From NCBI GenBank assembly GCA_021154885.1, contig JAJKHS010000064.1, positions 1 to 42,601 on the forward strand: a DNA stretch of 42,601 bases, written 5' to 3'. Under the pieces are notes generated by a model, which did no database searches, was not told where the DNA came from, and saw only the letters and a list, made by a program, of their open reading frames with translations. The position numbers and the translations under genes are program-made. Below, piece by piece: positions 1-7,398 of this stretch (position 1 is the stretch's first letter; every line of letters starts with the position of its first letter). The stretch comes from Thermoanaerobaculum sp. (lineage in GTDB: Bacteria > Acidobacteriota > Thermoanaerobaculia > Multivoradales > UBA5704).

Positions 1-97
1 CTCCAAGCCGTTACCCGCGAAAGCCCGAGGCCGCCCCTACTGAGCGCTCCGGCCTACCAGAGGCTCCCACTACCTGCGGAGTAGGCCGGTAAACAGA

Positions 98-481
98 TAC
101 GTGGCGCTTACGGCCTTGAATCTTCTTGCCGGCATCGTAGCCGCGAGGCCCCCCTTTTCCGTCGTCTTCGCGGTCTGGCTGTCCAGAATCGCCGCGCTCG
201 GGGCTGACCTCGCGTCCCTCTTGGACGCGGAGTCGATCGCGAAGAACCTCGTGGATCTTTTCCGGTTCCATCCTTGCGCCACTTGCGGAAGTAATAGAAG
301 ACTGTCTGAAAGGGGGAAATCCCGTGGCAGCATACGCCAAGCGCAGCCGCTGCGTAGCACGTAGAAGATCGCATTGAGGATTTCGTGGAGTCTCTGGTTC
401 GCGGGCGTCCCGGCCCTGACTGCGCCGGTAGAAGTGCCTGCAGGATCTGCCATTCGGTGTCAAGTAGGCTGGGTAACGCAT
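98..481 (-). pseudogene. IS5-family transposase remnant, multiply frameshifted
   Basis: Minus-strand reading from an ATG at 481 gives pieces of an IS5-type (DUF4096/DDE) transposase, but the frame changes several times. The pieces in order are an N-terminal MRYPAYLT, then DTEWQILQALLP, then EILNAIFYVLRSGCAWRMLP, then PFQTVFYYFRKWRKDG, then EKIHEVLRDRLRVQEGREVSP, then AAILDSQTAKTTEKGG, and last GGPRGYDAGKKIQGRKRH. Together they cover roughly the first 130 residues of the family in the right order. Similarity ends near 98, so the catalytic C-terminal part is missing. No terminal inverted repeats were recognised. With about six frame changes it cannot make transposase. It lies back to back with another truncated gene (from 592 on), which suggests an old insertion or deletion scar. 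Confidence 0.85.
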
Positions 482-542
482 CGCGAGATCTTAGCACCCA
501 AGGACGCGATTCCAAACACCCTCTCAGACTGGAGGACGAATC

Positions 543-587
543 AGGGACAACAAGGACACCAGGGACGTCAAGGACTCCAAGACTCGA
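543..587. repeat. 9-bp tandem repeat, consensus CARGGACNN, 5 imperfect copies
   Basis: Five consecutive 9-nt units, each built around AGGGAC or AAGGAC, fill the junction between the IS5 remnant and the truncated ATPase gene. The same consensus appears on the opposite strand at 39991-40026. In one plus-strand frame the units read as QQGHQGRQG-like text, which is not part of the ATPase family, so I treat it as non-coding. Confidence 0.7.
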
Positions 588-591
588 GGAC

Positions 592-1615
592 TCGCTTTCC
601 TCTTCTTGTGGCGGCGGGCTCGTTGCTCGAGGTCCGACTCCAGGAGCGGGGGTTCTCGTTTCCGGTCGGCCGCGTCACGTTCCGCGTGTTGCGGCCCTTC
701 ACGTTTTTCGAGTTCCTCGCGGCGAACGAGCAGGACGTGCTGTCGCGCCACCTGGCCGGCGCGGTGAGCGAGGGCCGGCCGATTTCCCCGGCGCTCCACG
801 ACCAGGCGCTCGATCTGTTGCGCGACTACCTGCTGGTCGGCGGCATGCCCGAGGCGGTGTCCCGCTGGGTCGCCGAGCACAATGCAGCCGCCGTGCGCGG
901 CGTCCACCGCGACCTCGTCCAGGCGCTTGCCGAAGACTTCCAACGCTTTGGCAACCTGCGCGAGGTCGGCTATCTCGAAGCGGCCTTCGACAATCTCCGC
1001 CACCACGCGGGCCTGCGCTTCCGTTACGAGAATTTTGCTCCGGGCTACCGCAGCCAACTGATGAAGAACGCCCTCGCCAAGCTCGAAGCGGCGCTCCTCA
1101 TCCACCGCGTCTTGCCGACGAGCTCCCTGGCACTTCCCCTGCGCGAGCGGCCTCGCTCGGCGGCCAAGCTGTTGCCGCTCGACGTGGGCCTGGCGCTCCA
1201 CACCATGGGCTCGGGATTCGATACGGCGCGCAGTCTGTCCCTCGGCCAGGTCCTGGATGGGCGCATCGCTGAGATCTTCGCGGGTCAGCAGTTGCTGGCT
1301 TCGGCCCCCGGGTTTCCGGGCGAGCTCTTCTTCTGGGTCAGCGAGTCGTCGCACAGCAACGCCGAGGTCGACTACCTGATACCGATCGGCGGCCGGCCGG
1401 TGCCCGTCGAGGTCAAGTCGGCGGCGGCCGGGTCGCTCAAGTCCCTGCACCAGTTTCTCTGGCGCGCGGGTCTCTCCACCGGCATCCGCCTCCATGCAGG
1501 CCAGTTTGCCGACGAGCATCTCAAGGTGCGGATGCCCGAAGGCGAGCTGGCCTACCGGCTCCTGTCGCTGCCCGTCTACCTCGCCGAGAAGCTGCCGGCC
1601 CTGGAAATGGGCTAG
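592..1615 (+). pseudogene. 5'-truncated AAA ATPase with DUF4143 and PD-(D/E)XK-like C-terminus
   Basis: From about 595 to the stop at 1615 the frame reads as the C-terminal two thirds of a DUF4143 ATPase. The usual AAGSLLE strand follows at once, then FPVGRV and a PFTFFEFL segment. Next is the all-helical DUF4143 part with LVGGMPEAVSRW, and near the end a nuclease-like motif (AEVDYLIP followed by VPVEVKS, the D and E-x-K of a PD-(D/E)XK fold). The whole N-terminal AAA module is missing, including Walker A and Walker B. Upstream the frame runs into the 9-bp repeat and antisense IS5 remnant. An ATG at 374 is in frame, but the residues it adds match no family. The remaining 340 codons are intact, so truncation may be recent. 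Intact family members are usually about 400-450 aa. Confidence 0.75.
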
Positions 1616-1630
1616 GAGGAGTCTGAGGCC

Positions 1631-2125
1631 CTACGCGCTCGGCGTCGCTTTCAATCGCAACGTCCGGCGCAGGATGGGCAAGACGGCCCGGTCCTTGTCT
1701 CGGTTGGCCGCCTCCTTCGAGCGGATGATCGTGGCGAGGTTAAGGACACGCACCGTCATGCCTCCGAGCTCATAGGAGGAGGTTTCTTCGGTCAGATCCT
1801 TGTAGGTCAGGCCGTCGCCGATGCTGTCGAGAACGTCCAGGGGGCCGAAGTCGGTCACCAGGCGGTGGATGCGAAGAGTTTCGAGTTTCCCGGCATCGGG
1901 CACGACATGCCGGCCGGCCGGATCGAGATACCGTGCATGAAGCTCCTCCAAGGCTTCGAGAAGACGTTCCCGGTCCTCCGGAGTCGGTTGGACCACGACG
2001 TCGAGGTCCAAGGTAGACACCGGCGCGCCTTCGAGGATGGCGGCAACGCCGCCGACCAGAATGAACTCCACCCGATGGCGGGAGAGCACCTCCAGAATCT
2101 CGGCGAATCTAGGCGCGGCGGCCAT
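1631..2125 (-). CDS. Nucleotidyltransferase (MNT/DUF6036-like)
   Basis: A 164-aa protein with the polymerase-beta-type nucleotidyltransferase core. The glycine motif and first carboxylates are in the segment from GGVAAILEG to STLDLDVVV (residues about 24-44), and a third acidic strand, DFGPLDVLDSI, lies near residues 95-105. Such stand-alone proteins transfer a nucleotide to a protein or RNA target, and many act in toxin-antitoxin-like pairs. The substrate cannot be read from the sequence. The ATG at 2125 overlaps the 3' end of a small upstream gene by 17 nt, so the two are probably translationally coupled. It appears full length. The two genes fit a recurrent small-protein plus nucleotidyltransferase module, but the toxin or antitoxin roles are inference. 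Confidence 0.75.
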   Translation of the reverse strand: MAAAPRFAEILEVLSRHRVEFILVGGVAAILEGAPVSTLDLDVVVQPTPEDRERLLEALEELHARYLDPAGRHVVPDAGKLETLRIHRLVTDFGPLDVLDSIGDGLTYKDLTEETSSYELGGMTVRVLNLATIIRSKEAANRDKDRAVLPILRRTLRLKATPSA

Positions 2126-2330
2126 TGCGCAGCGCCATTACGCTGTCCGCGAAACCTTGGGCGATCTCCAGGCGCTGAAGGGGCGTCAGGCTGAGCATCC
2201 AGAAGATCAGACCGTCGTCCTCTCCCTCGGCCACTCCGGGAGAGCCCTGAGCGGGAACCGCTTCGGATTCCTCCTGGGAGGCGGGAGGATCCATGTCGCG
2301 GGTATCGCTCGGGAGGGGCATGACAGCCAT
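2109..2330 (-). CDS. Small conserved partner of the nucleotidyltransferase
   Basis: A 73-aa protein with a disordered acidic N-terminus and a helical C-terminal half (LTPLQRLEIAQGFADSVMAL, then RNGRR). I recognise the C-terminal half as a type of short protein often encoded just before minimal nucleotidyltransferases. Its last codons overlap the next gene by 17 nt. An internal ATG at 2321 is an alternative start, and a TACAAT hexamer lies at 2332-2337 directly upstream. That spacing fits the ATG at 2321 better than the one at 2330. It has no signal peptide, membrane segment or enzyme motif. It is probably a binding partner or antidote, which is inference from gene order only. Confidence 0.6.
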   Translation of the reverse strand: MAVMPLPSDTRDMDPPASQEESEAVPAQGSPGVAEGEDDGLIFWMLSLTPLQRLEIAQGFADSVMALRNGRRA

Positions 2331-2341
2331 GATTGTAGCAC

Positions 2342-2506
2342 CGCCTCTTGATCGCCCTCCGGTTCTACGGTCCGCCCATCCTGCCCCGGACCGGAGGTCT
2401 GAATGAGCGGCTCGACAACCCGGCGTTTGCCACGCTGGTCACGACCGACGGCGCCCCGGCGGCGGTGCCCTCCGGCGGTCCGGGCGACGAGGTGGTAGAC
2501 TGTTAA
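2342..2506 (+). other. Possible coding remnant between accessory genes
   Basis: Plus-strand translation of this stretch gives about 54 residues with ordinary protein composition (for example LPRTGGLNERLDNPAFATLV), ending at a stop near 2506. There is no start codon or ribosome-binding site, and I do not recognise the family. It may be the 3' end of a deleted gene or chance. Confidence 0.2.
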
Positions 2507-2527
2507 CCGACTCGTCGTGGAGGAACC

Positions 2528-2746
2528 ATGCGAACCGTCGGTGCCCATGAAGCTAAAACTCACCTGTCCCGACTGATCGAAGAGGTCACTCGAGGACAAA
2601 AAGTCGCGATCACCAAGAACGGGACGCCGGTTGCTCTGCTTGTCCCTGTGCCGTCCACGCAGAAGCCGGATGTCCGGGAAGTCATTCGCCAATTCGAGAG
2701 CTCCGCCGCGGGATCACTCTCGGCAGCCTCTCCCTCCGGGAGATGA
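2528..2746 (+). pseudogene. Phd/YefM-type antitoxin with frameshifted C-terminus, toxin partner lost
   Basis: A GGAGG site precedes the ATG by 4 nt. Residues 1-45 are a canonical Phd/YefM antitoxin N-terminus (GAHEAKTHLSRLIEEV, GQKVAITKNGTPVALLVPV), the part that dimerises and binds operator DNA. After codon 56 the frame becomes alien (SSAAGSLSAASPSGR). The normal toxin-binding tail is present in another frame from about 2690: RELRRGITLGSLSLREMIEE, then GRR. A single net frameshift near 2690 therefore separates the two halves. No PIN-domain (VapC) or RelE-type toxin follows. The next sequence is a REP-like repeat. The truncated protein might still bind DNA but should not neutralise a toxin. 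Confidence 0.8.
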
Positions 2747-2836
2747 TCGAAGAGGGGCGCCGCGCAACGTGCGGCCTGCACTCCTGTTCTGAGTCCAGCG
2801 GCCCCGAAGCACGAAATCCTCCGCAGGCCACAACCC

Positions 2837-2893
2837 CGAGCCCGTAGGGCGGCAGACTCCAAGCCCAGGGCGTGAGCCCTGGGTAGGCGTCAT
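2837..2893. repeat. REP-like palindromic element
   Basis: A 7-bp perfect stem, CCCAGGG/CCCTGGG (2864-2870 and 2877-2883), encloses the 6-nt loop CGTGAG. Just 5' is a CCCGTAGGGCGGCAGA segment. From memory, this layout resembles repetitive extragenic palindromes common in Planctomycetes and some Acidobacteria. Only one copy is in the window. A second weak hairpin (2919-2938) lies just downstream and could end the transcript of the minus-strand gene at 2967-3305, though it has no T-run. Confidence 0.45.
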
Positions 2894-2966
2894 TCGATAA
2901 ATTCAAGTCGAGCCCTGTCAAGGGCGCTCTTGGCAGTTTTCCTCAGCCCCGCTCTTCCGGAGATCT

Positions 2967-3305
2967 CTAGACGACCAGCGGGCAGCGGCCCCTGACCGGC
3001 GTCGTGCAGGCCCTGCAAGTGCCGCCATCCGCGGGCGGGTTGCCACAAACGTTGCAACAGAGCTGGCCCGTCGGGCACTGAGAGCTGCTGGTGCAGCCGG
3101 CCATGAAGGAGGGAGCGGGCGCCAGATCGTTCGGGGTCTGGGTCTGCCCGCTCGACAGGGTGGCCAGGAACTGCGCCGCCGCGTCAGGCGCTGGGGCCGC
3201 CGCGGGATTCGGGGCAGGCACCGCCACCGGCTGCGTCTGGGCTATGGACTGCGCGAGCGGGATGAGGGAGAGGAGGGCGAGGAGGACGAGAACGGGCTTT
3301 TTCAT
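2967..3305 (-). CDS. Small secreted cysteine-rich protein
   Basis: The start at 3305 is chosen because an AAGGAGAT site lies just upstream and the protein then begins with a clean signal peptide (MKKPVLVLLALLSLIPLAQS, cleavage near residue 25). The mature part has a Pro/Ala-rich linker, then a compact domain with eight cysteines in the last 45 residues (QCPTGQLCCNVCG, GGTCRACTTPV, GRC). The even number of cysteines and export signal suggest four disulfides in a small extracellular domain. I know this ending as a recurrent lineage-specific secreted family without a known role. A longer reading from 3395 adds 30 residues of poor composition and no ribosome site, and is rejected. Confidence 0.7.
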   Translation of the reverse strand: MKKPVLVLLALLSLIPLAQSIAQTQPVAVPAPNPAAAPAPDAAAQFLATLSSGQTQTPNDLAPAPSFMAGCTSSSQCPTGQLCCNVCGNPPADGGTCRACTTPVRGRCPLVV

Positions 3306-3449
3306 AGTGCATCTCCTTGGTTGACGGGACCGGTAGGAAACCGGCCGCCTCAAGGAGAAGGTGCGCTGGCGCACCCGGACCGGGTCATTCCCCATGAGAC
3401 GCTGACGCCATCCCCTCTCCCTTGCTGGAAAGGCCTCTTCGAACAGCGG

Positions 3450-5303
3450 CTACTTGCCCGTCGAGCCGCCGTTATCGATCGGGCCGAAACTGAAGCCCAG
3501 GTTGATGAGGACATAGCCGCCGTTCCTGAACACCACTCTGCCATCGAGAGCTGAGCTGTCGGCGGGATAGGACTGGCCCGTGGCGATACCGGGGAAGCGG
3601 CGGACCGGGATGGTTGCCAGGCCCGCGGAGGCGGTGACCAATGCGTGTTCTCCCAGGCCGCGCAGACGTAGCGTGGGTCCGAGGTACACCGACAGGGCGC
3701 GACCCGAAGAAGTATGGAAGCCGAGACCGAAACCGACTTTGGGATAGTCGCGTGAGAAGACACTCAGGAAGATACCGGTTTCCTGGGTATACTTGTCAGT
3801 GGAGATCTTGTCGATCACCTTTATTTGGGCTGGTTGGGCGGGTGTCGAGGCTGTGGCCGGCGTTGCGGGGACGTTCTCCTTGACGATCTCCTGGTCGGTC
3901 AGGCTGGTGAGTGCAAAGAAGGCTCCCGTCTCGAAGCTCCATTGCTTGTAGGCGACTGGGATTGAGGTCGAGCGGACCGTCTCCGCAGTGGCCTTTATCG
4001 GAACTGGATCTTCGGCCGCTGAAGTATCGAGCGGTGCGTCGCCCACAATCCGTACGTCGAGCAGGATCTCCGGAGTTCTCCCGGAAACCAGCAAGGAGAG
4101 CTTCGGCCGTCTTTCGGCCCCGTTACCGCGCAGCACCTTGAATGCCTCATCGAAATCACTACGGAACCCGCCGTAACTAGGAGCAAAGGCGCGGTTCTTG
4201 ATGACCGCGATGGCGATCATCGTTCGTTCATTTGTGTTGAAGGTCATCTGATCGCAGCTTAACCGTTTCCTGGTAGAGCCCTCGATACAGTTCGCATCAG
4301 CCATCTTTTCCGAGGAATCAGAGCTCGCGGTGGTCCCACTTGTTGATGTATCCGTCGATTTCTTGGAATTCTTGGGTTTCTTGGCTTGATCCTGAGAATG
4401 ATCGGGGGAGGAGGATACGGCGACGGTCAAAGCCCGGACCTTCACGATCTTACCAGGTGGCAGGTCCTGGATGCGGATCTCGGAAACGTCGTCCGCGGCG
4501 AGGAGCAGTCCCTGGGGAAGGCAGAGCAGACGATGCTCGGCGTCCGTCCACGAGCAGCGGACGACCTTGGAGAGCCCCGTTTCGGAGCTGTATTGCTTGA
4601 GAAACTCGTCCTTTTCGATCTCTTTGGCCAGGTTCTCCGAAATTCTGGCCTGCGCGCTTGCGGCAGCGGTGCTGTTGGCGAGGAGGGGCACGAGATTCAG
4701 GGTCCTCTCTTTGAGCTTGTCAACGATTTCTTTCTTGGCCTGCTTTTTGTAGTTACCGAAGGCCTTGTCGAGGTTGGCGACCGCATCCTTCCTGACCTGA
4801 TCCGTTTTGAGGTCGGAGAGCGCCTCATCTCCCTTTCCCAGGGCGTTCTTCACGCCGTTGGTGATGTCCGCGCGGCTGCTCCGGAGCTCGCGCCCGAGGG
4901 TGCCTTCGAGATCCGGGCTCAAGCCCAAGTCCTTGAGGATCTTGTCGTCCCCGGGGAGAAGCAGCTCCTCGAGAGACTTCGTGATCGCGTCAGCCTGCTG
5001 GTTCCAATCCGTGACCAGCGTGCTCTTGACTTTCTCTGCCGCGGCCGCGTCGACCTTCTCAGGCCAGGTCTTGGCGTCGTCGCCGAGCTTTTTCTGCATG
5101 TCGCCCAAGGCCGTGTCGAGGCTCTGGGACACCGTGGCGGTCTGCTCCGCCAGCCGGCCGGCGAGCGACCCGGTCAGGGACTCCGGAACGGCGGGGTTAG
5201 TGGCGGGAGCGGCTGGAGCCGGAGCGGCGGCCTGGCCCAGAAGGAGCGTCGGACAACAGAGCAGCAGTCCGCAAAGCGAGAGACTAGCAACGGATGGGCG
5301 CAT
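3450..5303 (-). CDS. Secreted 617-aa protein, probable envelope protein with beta-rich C-terminus, unknown function
   Basis: It starts at 5303 after an AAAGGGG site and opens with a signal peptide ending near LLLGQA (residue 25). A Pro/Ala linker follows. A long charged helical region (about 45-255) probably forms coiled coil. A mixed middle region (260-470) contains a Ser/Thr/Lys low-complexity patch near 310-335. The C-terminal part (about 470-617) alternates Gly and aromatic residues in strand-like segments (FGLGFHTSSGRALSVYLGP, GYVLINLGFSFGP), as in small outer-membrane beta-barrels. I do not recognise a named family. The layout suggests a periplasmic stalk attached to an outer-membrane anchor, which is inference. 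The upstream region to 5493 holds no other gene. Confidence 0.6.
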   Translation of the reverse strand: MRPSVASLSLCGLLLCCPTLLLGQAAAPAPAAPATNPAVPESLTGSLAGRLAEQTATVSQSLDTALGDMQKKLGDDAKTWPEKVDAAAAEKVKSTLVTDWNQQADAITKSLEELLLPGDDKILKDLGLSPDLEGTLGRELRSSRADITNGVKNALGKGDEALSDLKTDQVRKDAVANLDKAFGNYKKQAKKEIVDKLKERTLNLVPLLANSTAAASAQARISENLAKEIEKDEFLKQYSSETGLSKVVRCSWTDAEHRLLCLPQGLLLAADDVSEIRIQDLPPGKIVKVRALTVAVSSSPDHSQDQAKKPKNSKKSTDTSTSGTTASSDSSEKMADANCIEGSTRKRLSCDQMTFNTNERTMIAIAVIKNRAFAPSYGGFRSDFDEAFKVLRGNGAERRPKLSLLVSGRTPEILLDVRIVGDAPLDTSAAEDPVPIKATAETVRSTSIPVAYKQWSFETGAFFALTSLTDQEIVKENVPATPATASTPAQPAQIKVIDKISTDKYTQETGIFLSVFSRDYPKVGFGLGFHTSSGRALSVYLGPTLRLRGLGEHALVTASAGLATIPVRRFPGIATGQSYPADSSALDGRVVFRNGGYVLINLGFSFGPIDNGGSTGK

Positions 5304-5455
5304 GGAGTACCCCTTTTCGCCCCGGTACCGGGGCAGGAAGGACAGCGTTTTGTTCCGCTGCTATAGACGGACTCGTCGAATTTTTTCGCAGTCGCATGGT
5401 GGCGGCTCTGACCCGCGGGTCTTCTCGCGTTCCGCACAAACCTTCTTGTCGGAGG

Positions 5456-5485
5456 TTGTGCATAACTCCCGACGTTTTGTATGCT
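5456..5485 (+). promoter_or_regulatory. Candidate sigma-70 promoter of the winged-helix antitoxin remnant
   Basis: TTGTGC (5456-5461) and TATGCT (5480-5485) are 18 nt apart. The hexamer ends 8 nt before the GTG at 5494, so transcription would begin at or next to the start codon, giving a leaderless transcript. Confidence 0.45.
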
Positions 5486-5493
5486 CTGTGGCT

Positions 5494-5802
5494 GTGACTG
5501 ACCCTCGGGAACACCAAACCCTCCAGGTCATTCGCCAGCTTGGGATTGTGCGGGCGGCCGAGTTGGCAGCGCATGGAGTCCCTCGCGGGCAGATCTACCG
5601 GCTTGCGAAAGGGCTTGGTCGCCGCACGGCCTTCTCAGTCGCTCAGTCGCGCCAAGCCGACCGGCTACGTTTACCAGACCCTCCTCACAAGGGATTGATG
5701 CGGGATCTACCGCGGGCTCAGGAGAAGATGTTTCGCGGTAAAGCGAACCGCCGAATCAGCGACGAAAGGCGCACCCTTCCTCAATTCGGTACCTCGCCAT
5801 GA
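5494..5802 (+). pseudogene. Decayed AbiEi-like antitoxin, winged-helix N-terminus only
   Basis: Codons 1-36 after the GTG read as the N-terminal winged helix of AbiEi-type (type IV) antitoxins: a helix with VIRQLGIVRAAELAAHG, then the recognition helix VPRGQIYRLAKGL. Where the family continues with the wing (a GLY-x-L strand), the reading becomes unrelated, basic sequence up to the stop at 5802. This suggests an indel near 5610 followed by loss of the rest. Neither the remaining antitoxin domain nor the AbiEii nucleotidyltransferase toxin follows. The 3' end overlaps the antisense hicBA remnant. The recognition rests on about 35 residues, so the family name is a moderate-confidence call. Confidence 0.5.
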
Positions 5803-6031
5803 TACTTCACGGGATGAGAGGCGGGTCTACCGTTGACGTCTGGATGGTAGATCATCCGCTCGCTACCCTTGGCACGGTCGACAAAGAACTCGAACCTAGA
5901 ATCGTGCTCCTTGAGGATTTTACGACATCTCTGAAAGTTCTTGGCTTGGCCGACTCCTCCAGCGTTAGTAGGGCAACCCACTCGTCCGCCTCCCGATACC
6001 CCAGGACATTGAGAGTCATCGGGTGCTCCAT
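5781..6031 (-). pseudogene. Fused remnant of a hicBA toxin-antitoxin pair
   Basis: After a GGGAGGGTGAG ribosome site, an ATG at 6031 opens MEHPMTLNVLGYREADEWVA, the start of a HicB-type antitoxin. After about 25 residues the sequence jumps straight into a HicA-type toxin. TFRDVVK is read in the first frame, then ILKEHDSRFEFFVDRAKGSE and MIYHPDVNGR in another, ending early at a stop at 5781 just after VKYHGE. Thus most of hicB and the junction are deleted, hicA has a frameshift near 5925, and the last HicA helix is lost. The remnant begins only 9 nt after the stop codon of the upstream glycosyltransferase (6040-7398), so it lies in the shadow of that transcript. Confidence 0.7.
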
Positions 6032-6039
6032 CGGCGATC

Positions 6040-7398
6040 TCACCCTCCCATTTCCATGATCTCCTCCAGCCGCGCCTCTACCAGAGGCAGGTCCTTCGGC
6101 AGCCAGGCGCGGAAGCCCGCGCTGGCGAAGAGGGCGTGGTCCCCGGGGTAGGTGGGGACGAGGTAGACGGGAAAGCGCTCGAAGATCTCTCGGTCGCAAC
6201 GGCGGCGACGCTGCTGGACGGCGGCGCGGCGGGCGGCGGCGCCATCGAGGTGGTTCAACAGCCAGTGGGTGGCCCGGAGCTGCGCCACCGTGCGTTCGTC
6301 CGTGAGGCGCGGCGGCTCGGCGCCAGACACGCCAGCCGGCGGCGGGGCGGCTCCGCCTCCCAGCTTGCCCAGGCCCCGGCGGAGGAATTCGCGGGGGCCG
6401 TAGCCCCGCCAGCGGATCTTGAATCCCTCCCAGGTCGTGGCCGGCGGGAGCTCCAGCGCCGGTGGCGGGGCCGGGATCGCGATGGCGGCCTTCCCGGCCG
6501 TGTTCGCGATATGGCCGTCGTAGGGATTGACGCGCAGGGTCTCGGCTCCGGGGTTGCTTTCGAGGAGCGCCTGGGTGCGGGAGGTCAGGGTCAGGAGCAC
6601 GGCCGGCAGGATGCGCTCCCAGAGGCCGGGCTCGTAGTTCTTGTAGGCGGTGAGGAAGGCGTTGCGCTCGAAGAGGAAGCCGCGGTTGTAGAGCCCCAGC
6701 AAGTCGCTCGTGGCGCCGGAGCGGTGGTGGACGGCGGCCTCGGGGGCGAAGACGATGCGCTCGCCACCGGACCACAGACGCCACCCCAGGTCCACGTCCT
6801 CCAGGTAGGCGAAGTAGTCCTCGTCGAAGCCCCCGGCGGCGAGGAACGAGGCGCGGCGGACGAGCAGGTTGCCGCCGCAGGCGAAGGCCAGCTCGTCCCC
6901 CGCCGCCGGCACCCGGGCCTGCTTCAGGGGCCGGCGGAAGTCGAGCTGGAAGGCGTGGCCGTCGAAGGTCATGAGGCCGCGTCCGAAGTCCAGGCGCTCG
7001 CCGGACCAGTCCACGATCTTGCCGGAGACGGCGGCCACGTCGGCCGGCGCCGAGCCGAGGGCCTCCACCAGCGCGCCCAGCCAGCCCGGCTCCGGACGGG
7101 TGTCGTTGTTCAGCAGGGCCACGGCGTCGGTGTCAGGGTCCGACGCCACGACCAGCCGGTTGTTGCCGCCGCAGAAGCCGAGGTTCACGGGACTCTCCAG
7201 GAGCCGCACCCGGCGGTCCCGGCCCCAGCGCTCGCGCATCCAGGGGATGGTACCGTCCGTCGAACCGTTGTCGAGGACTTGGATCTTCCACTCCACCCCC
7301 GGATCATGCTGGGCGGCCAGGGCCTCCAGGCAGGTCTCCAGATGGTCCCGGCCGTTCCAGGAGAGGATCGCCACCGAGACTTTGCGCAGAGCGGTCAT
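6040..7398 (-). CDS. Family 2 glycosyltransferase (rhamnosyltransferase-like)
   Basis: A 452-aa GT-A fold enzyme that would transfer a sugar from a nucleotide donor to a growing surface glycan on the cytoplasmic side. The N-terminus has VAILSWNGRDHLETCLEAL, then LDNGSTDGT (about 43-51) and NLGFCGGNN. The metal-binding region is ALLNNDTRPEPGW, and YLEDVDLGWRLW carries the late ED motif. About 150 further residues are helical and partly Pro-rich, with no clear domain. The ATG at 7398 overlaps the stop of the preceding gene by 4 nt (ATGA), and an upstream extension has no support. It is the last of three coupled glycan genes from 10630 downward. The acceptor and sugar are not predictable. Confidence 0.85.
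   Translation of the reverse strand: MTALRKVSVAILSWNGRDHLETCLEALAAQHDPGVEWKIQVLDNGSTDGTIPWMRERWGRDRRVRLLESPVNLGFCGGNNRLVVASDPDTDAVALLNNDTRPEPGWLGALVEALGSAPADVAAVSGKIVDWSGERLDFGRGLMTFDGHAFQLDFRRPLKQARVPAAGDELAFACGGNLLVRRASFLAAGGFDEDYFAYLEDVDLGWRLWSGGERIVFAPEAAVHHRSGATSDLLGLYNRGFLFERNAFLTAYKNYEPGLWERILPAVLLTLTSRTQALLESNPGAETLRVNPYDGHIANTAGKAAIAIPAPPPALELPPATTWEGFKIRWRGYGPREFLRRGLGKLGGGAAPPPAGVSGAEPPRLTDERTVAQLRATHWLLNHLDGAAARRAAVQQRRRRCDREIFERFPVYLVPTYPGDHALFASAGFRAWLPKDLPLVEARLEEIMEMGG

Noticed and set aside
3351-3384. Hairpin GGTGCG-CTGG-CGCACC at 3360-3375 as a terminator
   Set aside because: The stem is 6 bp, no T-run follows on the minus strand, and it lies only 55 nt before the next gene, so it is not convincing.
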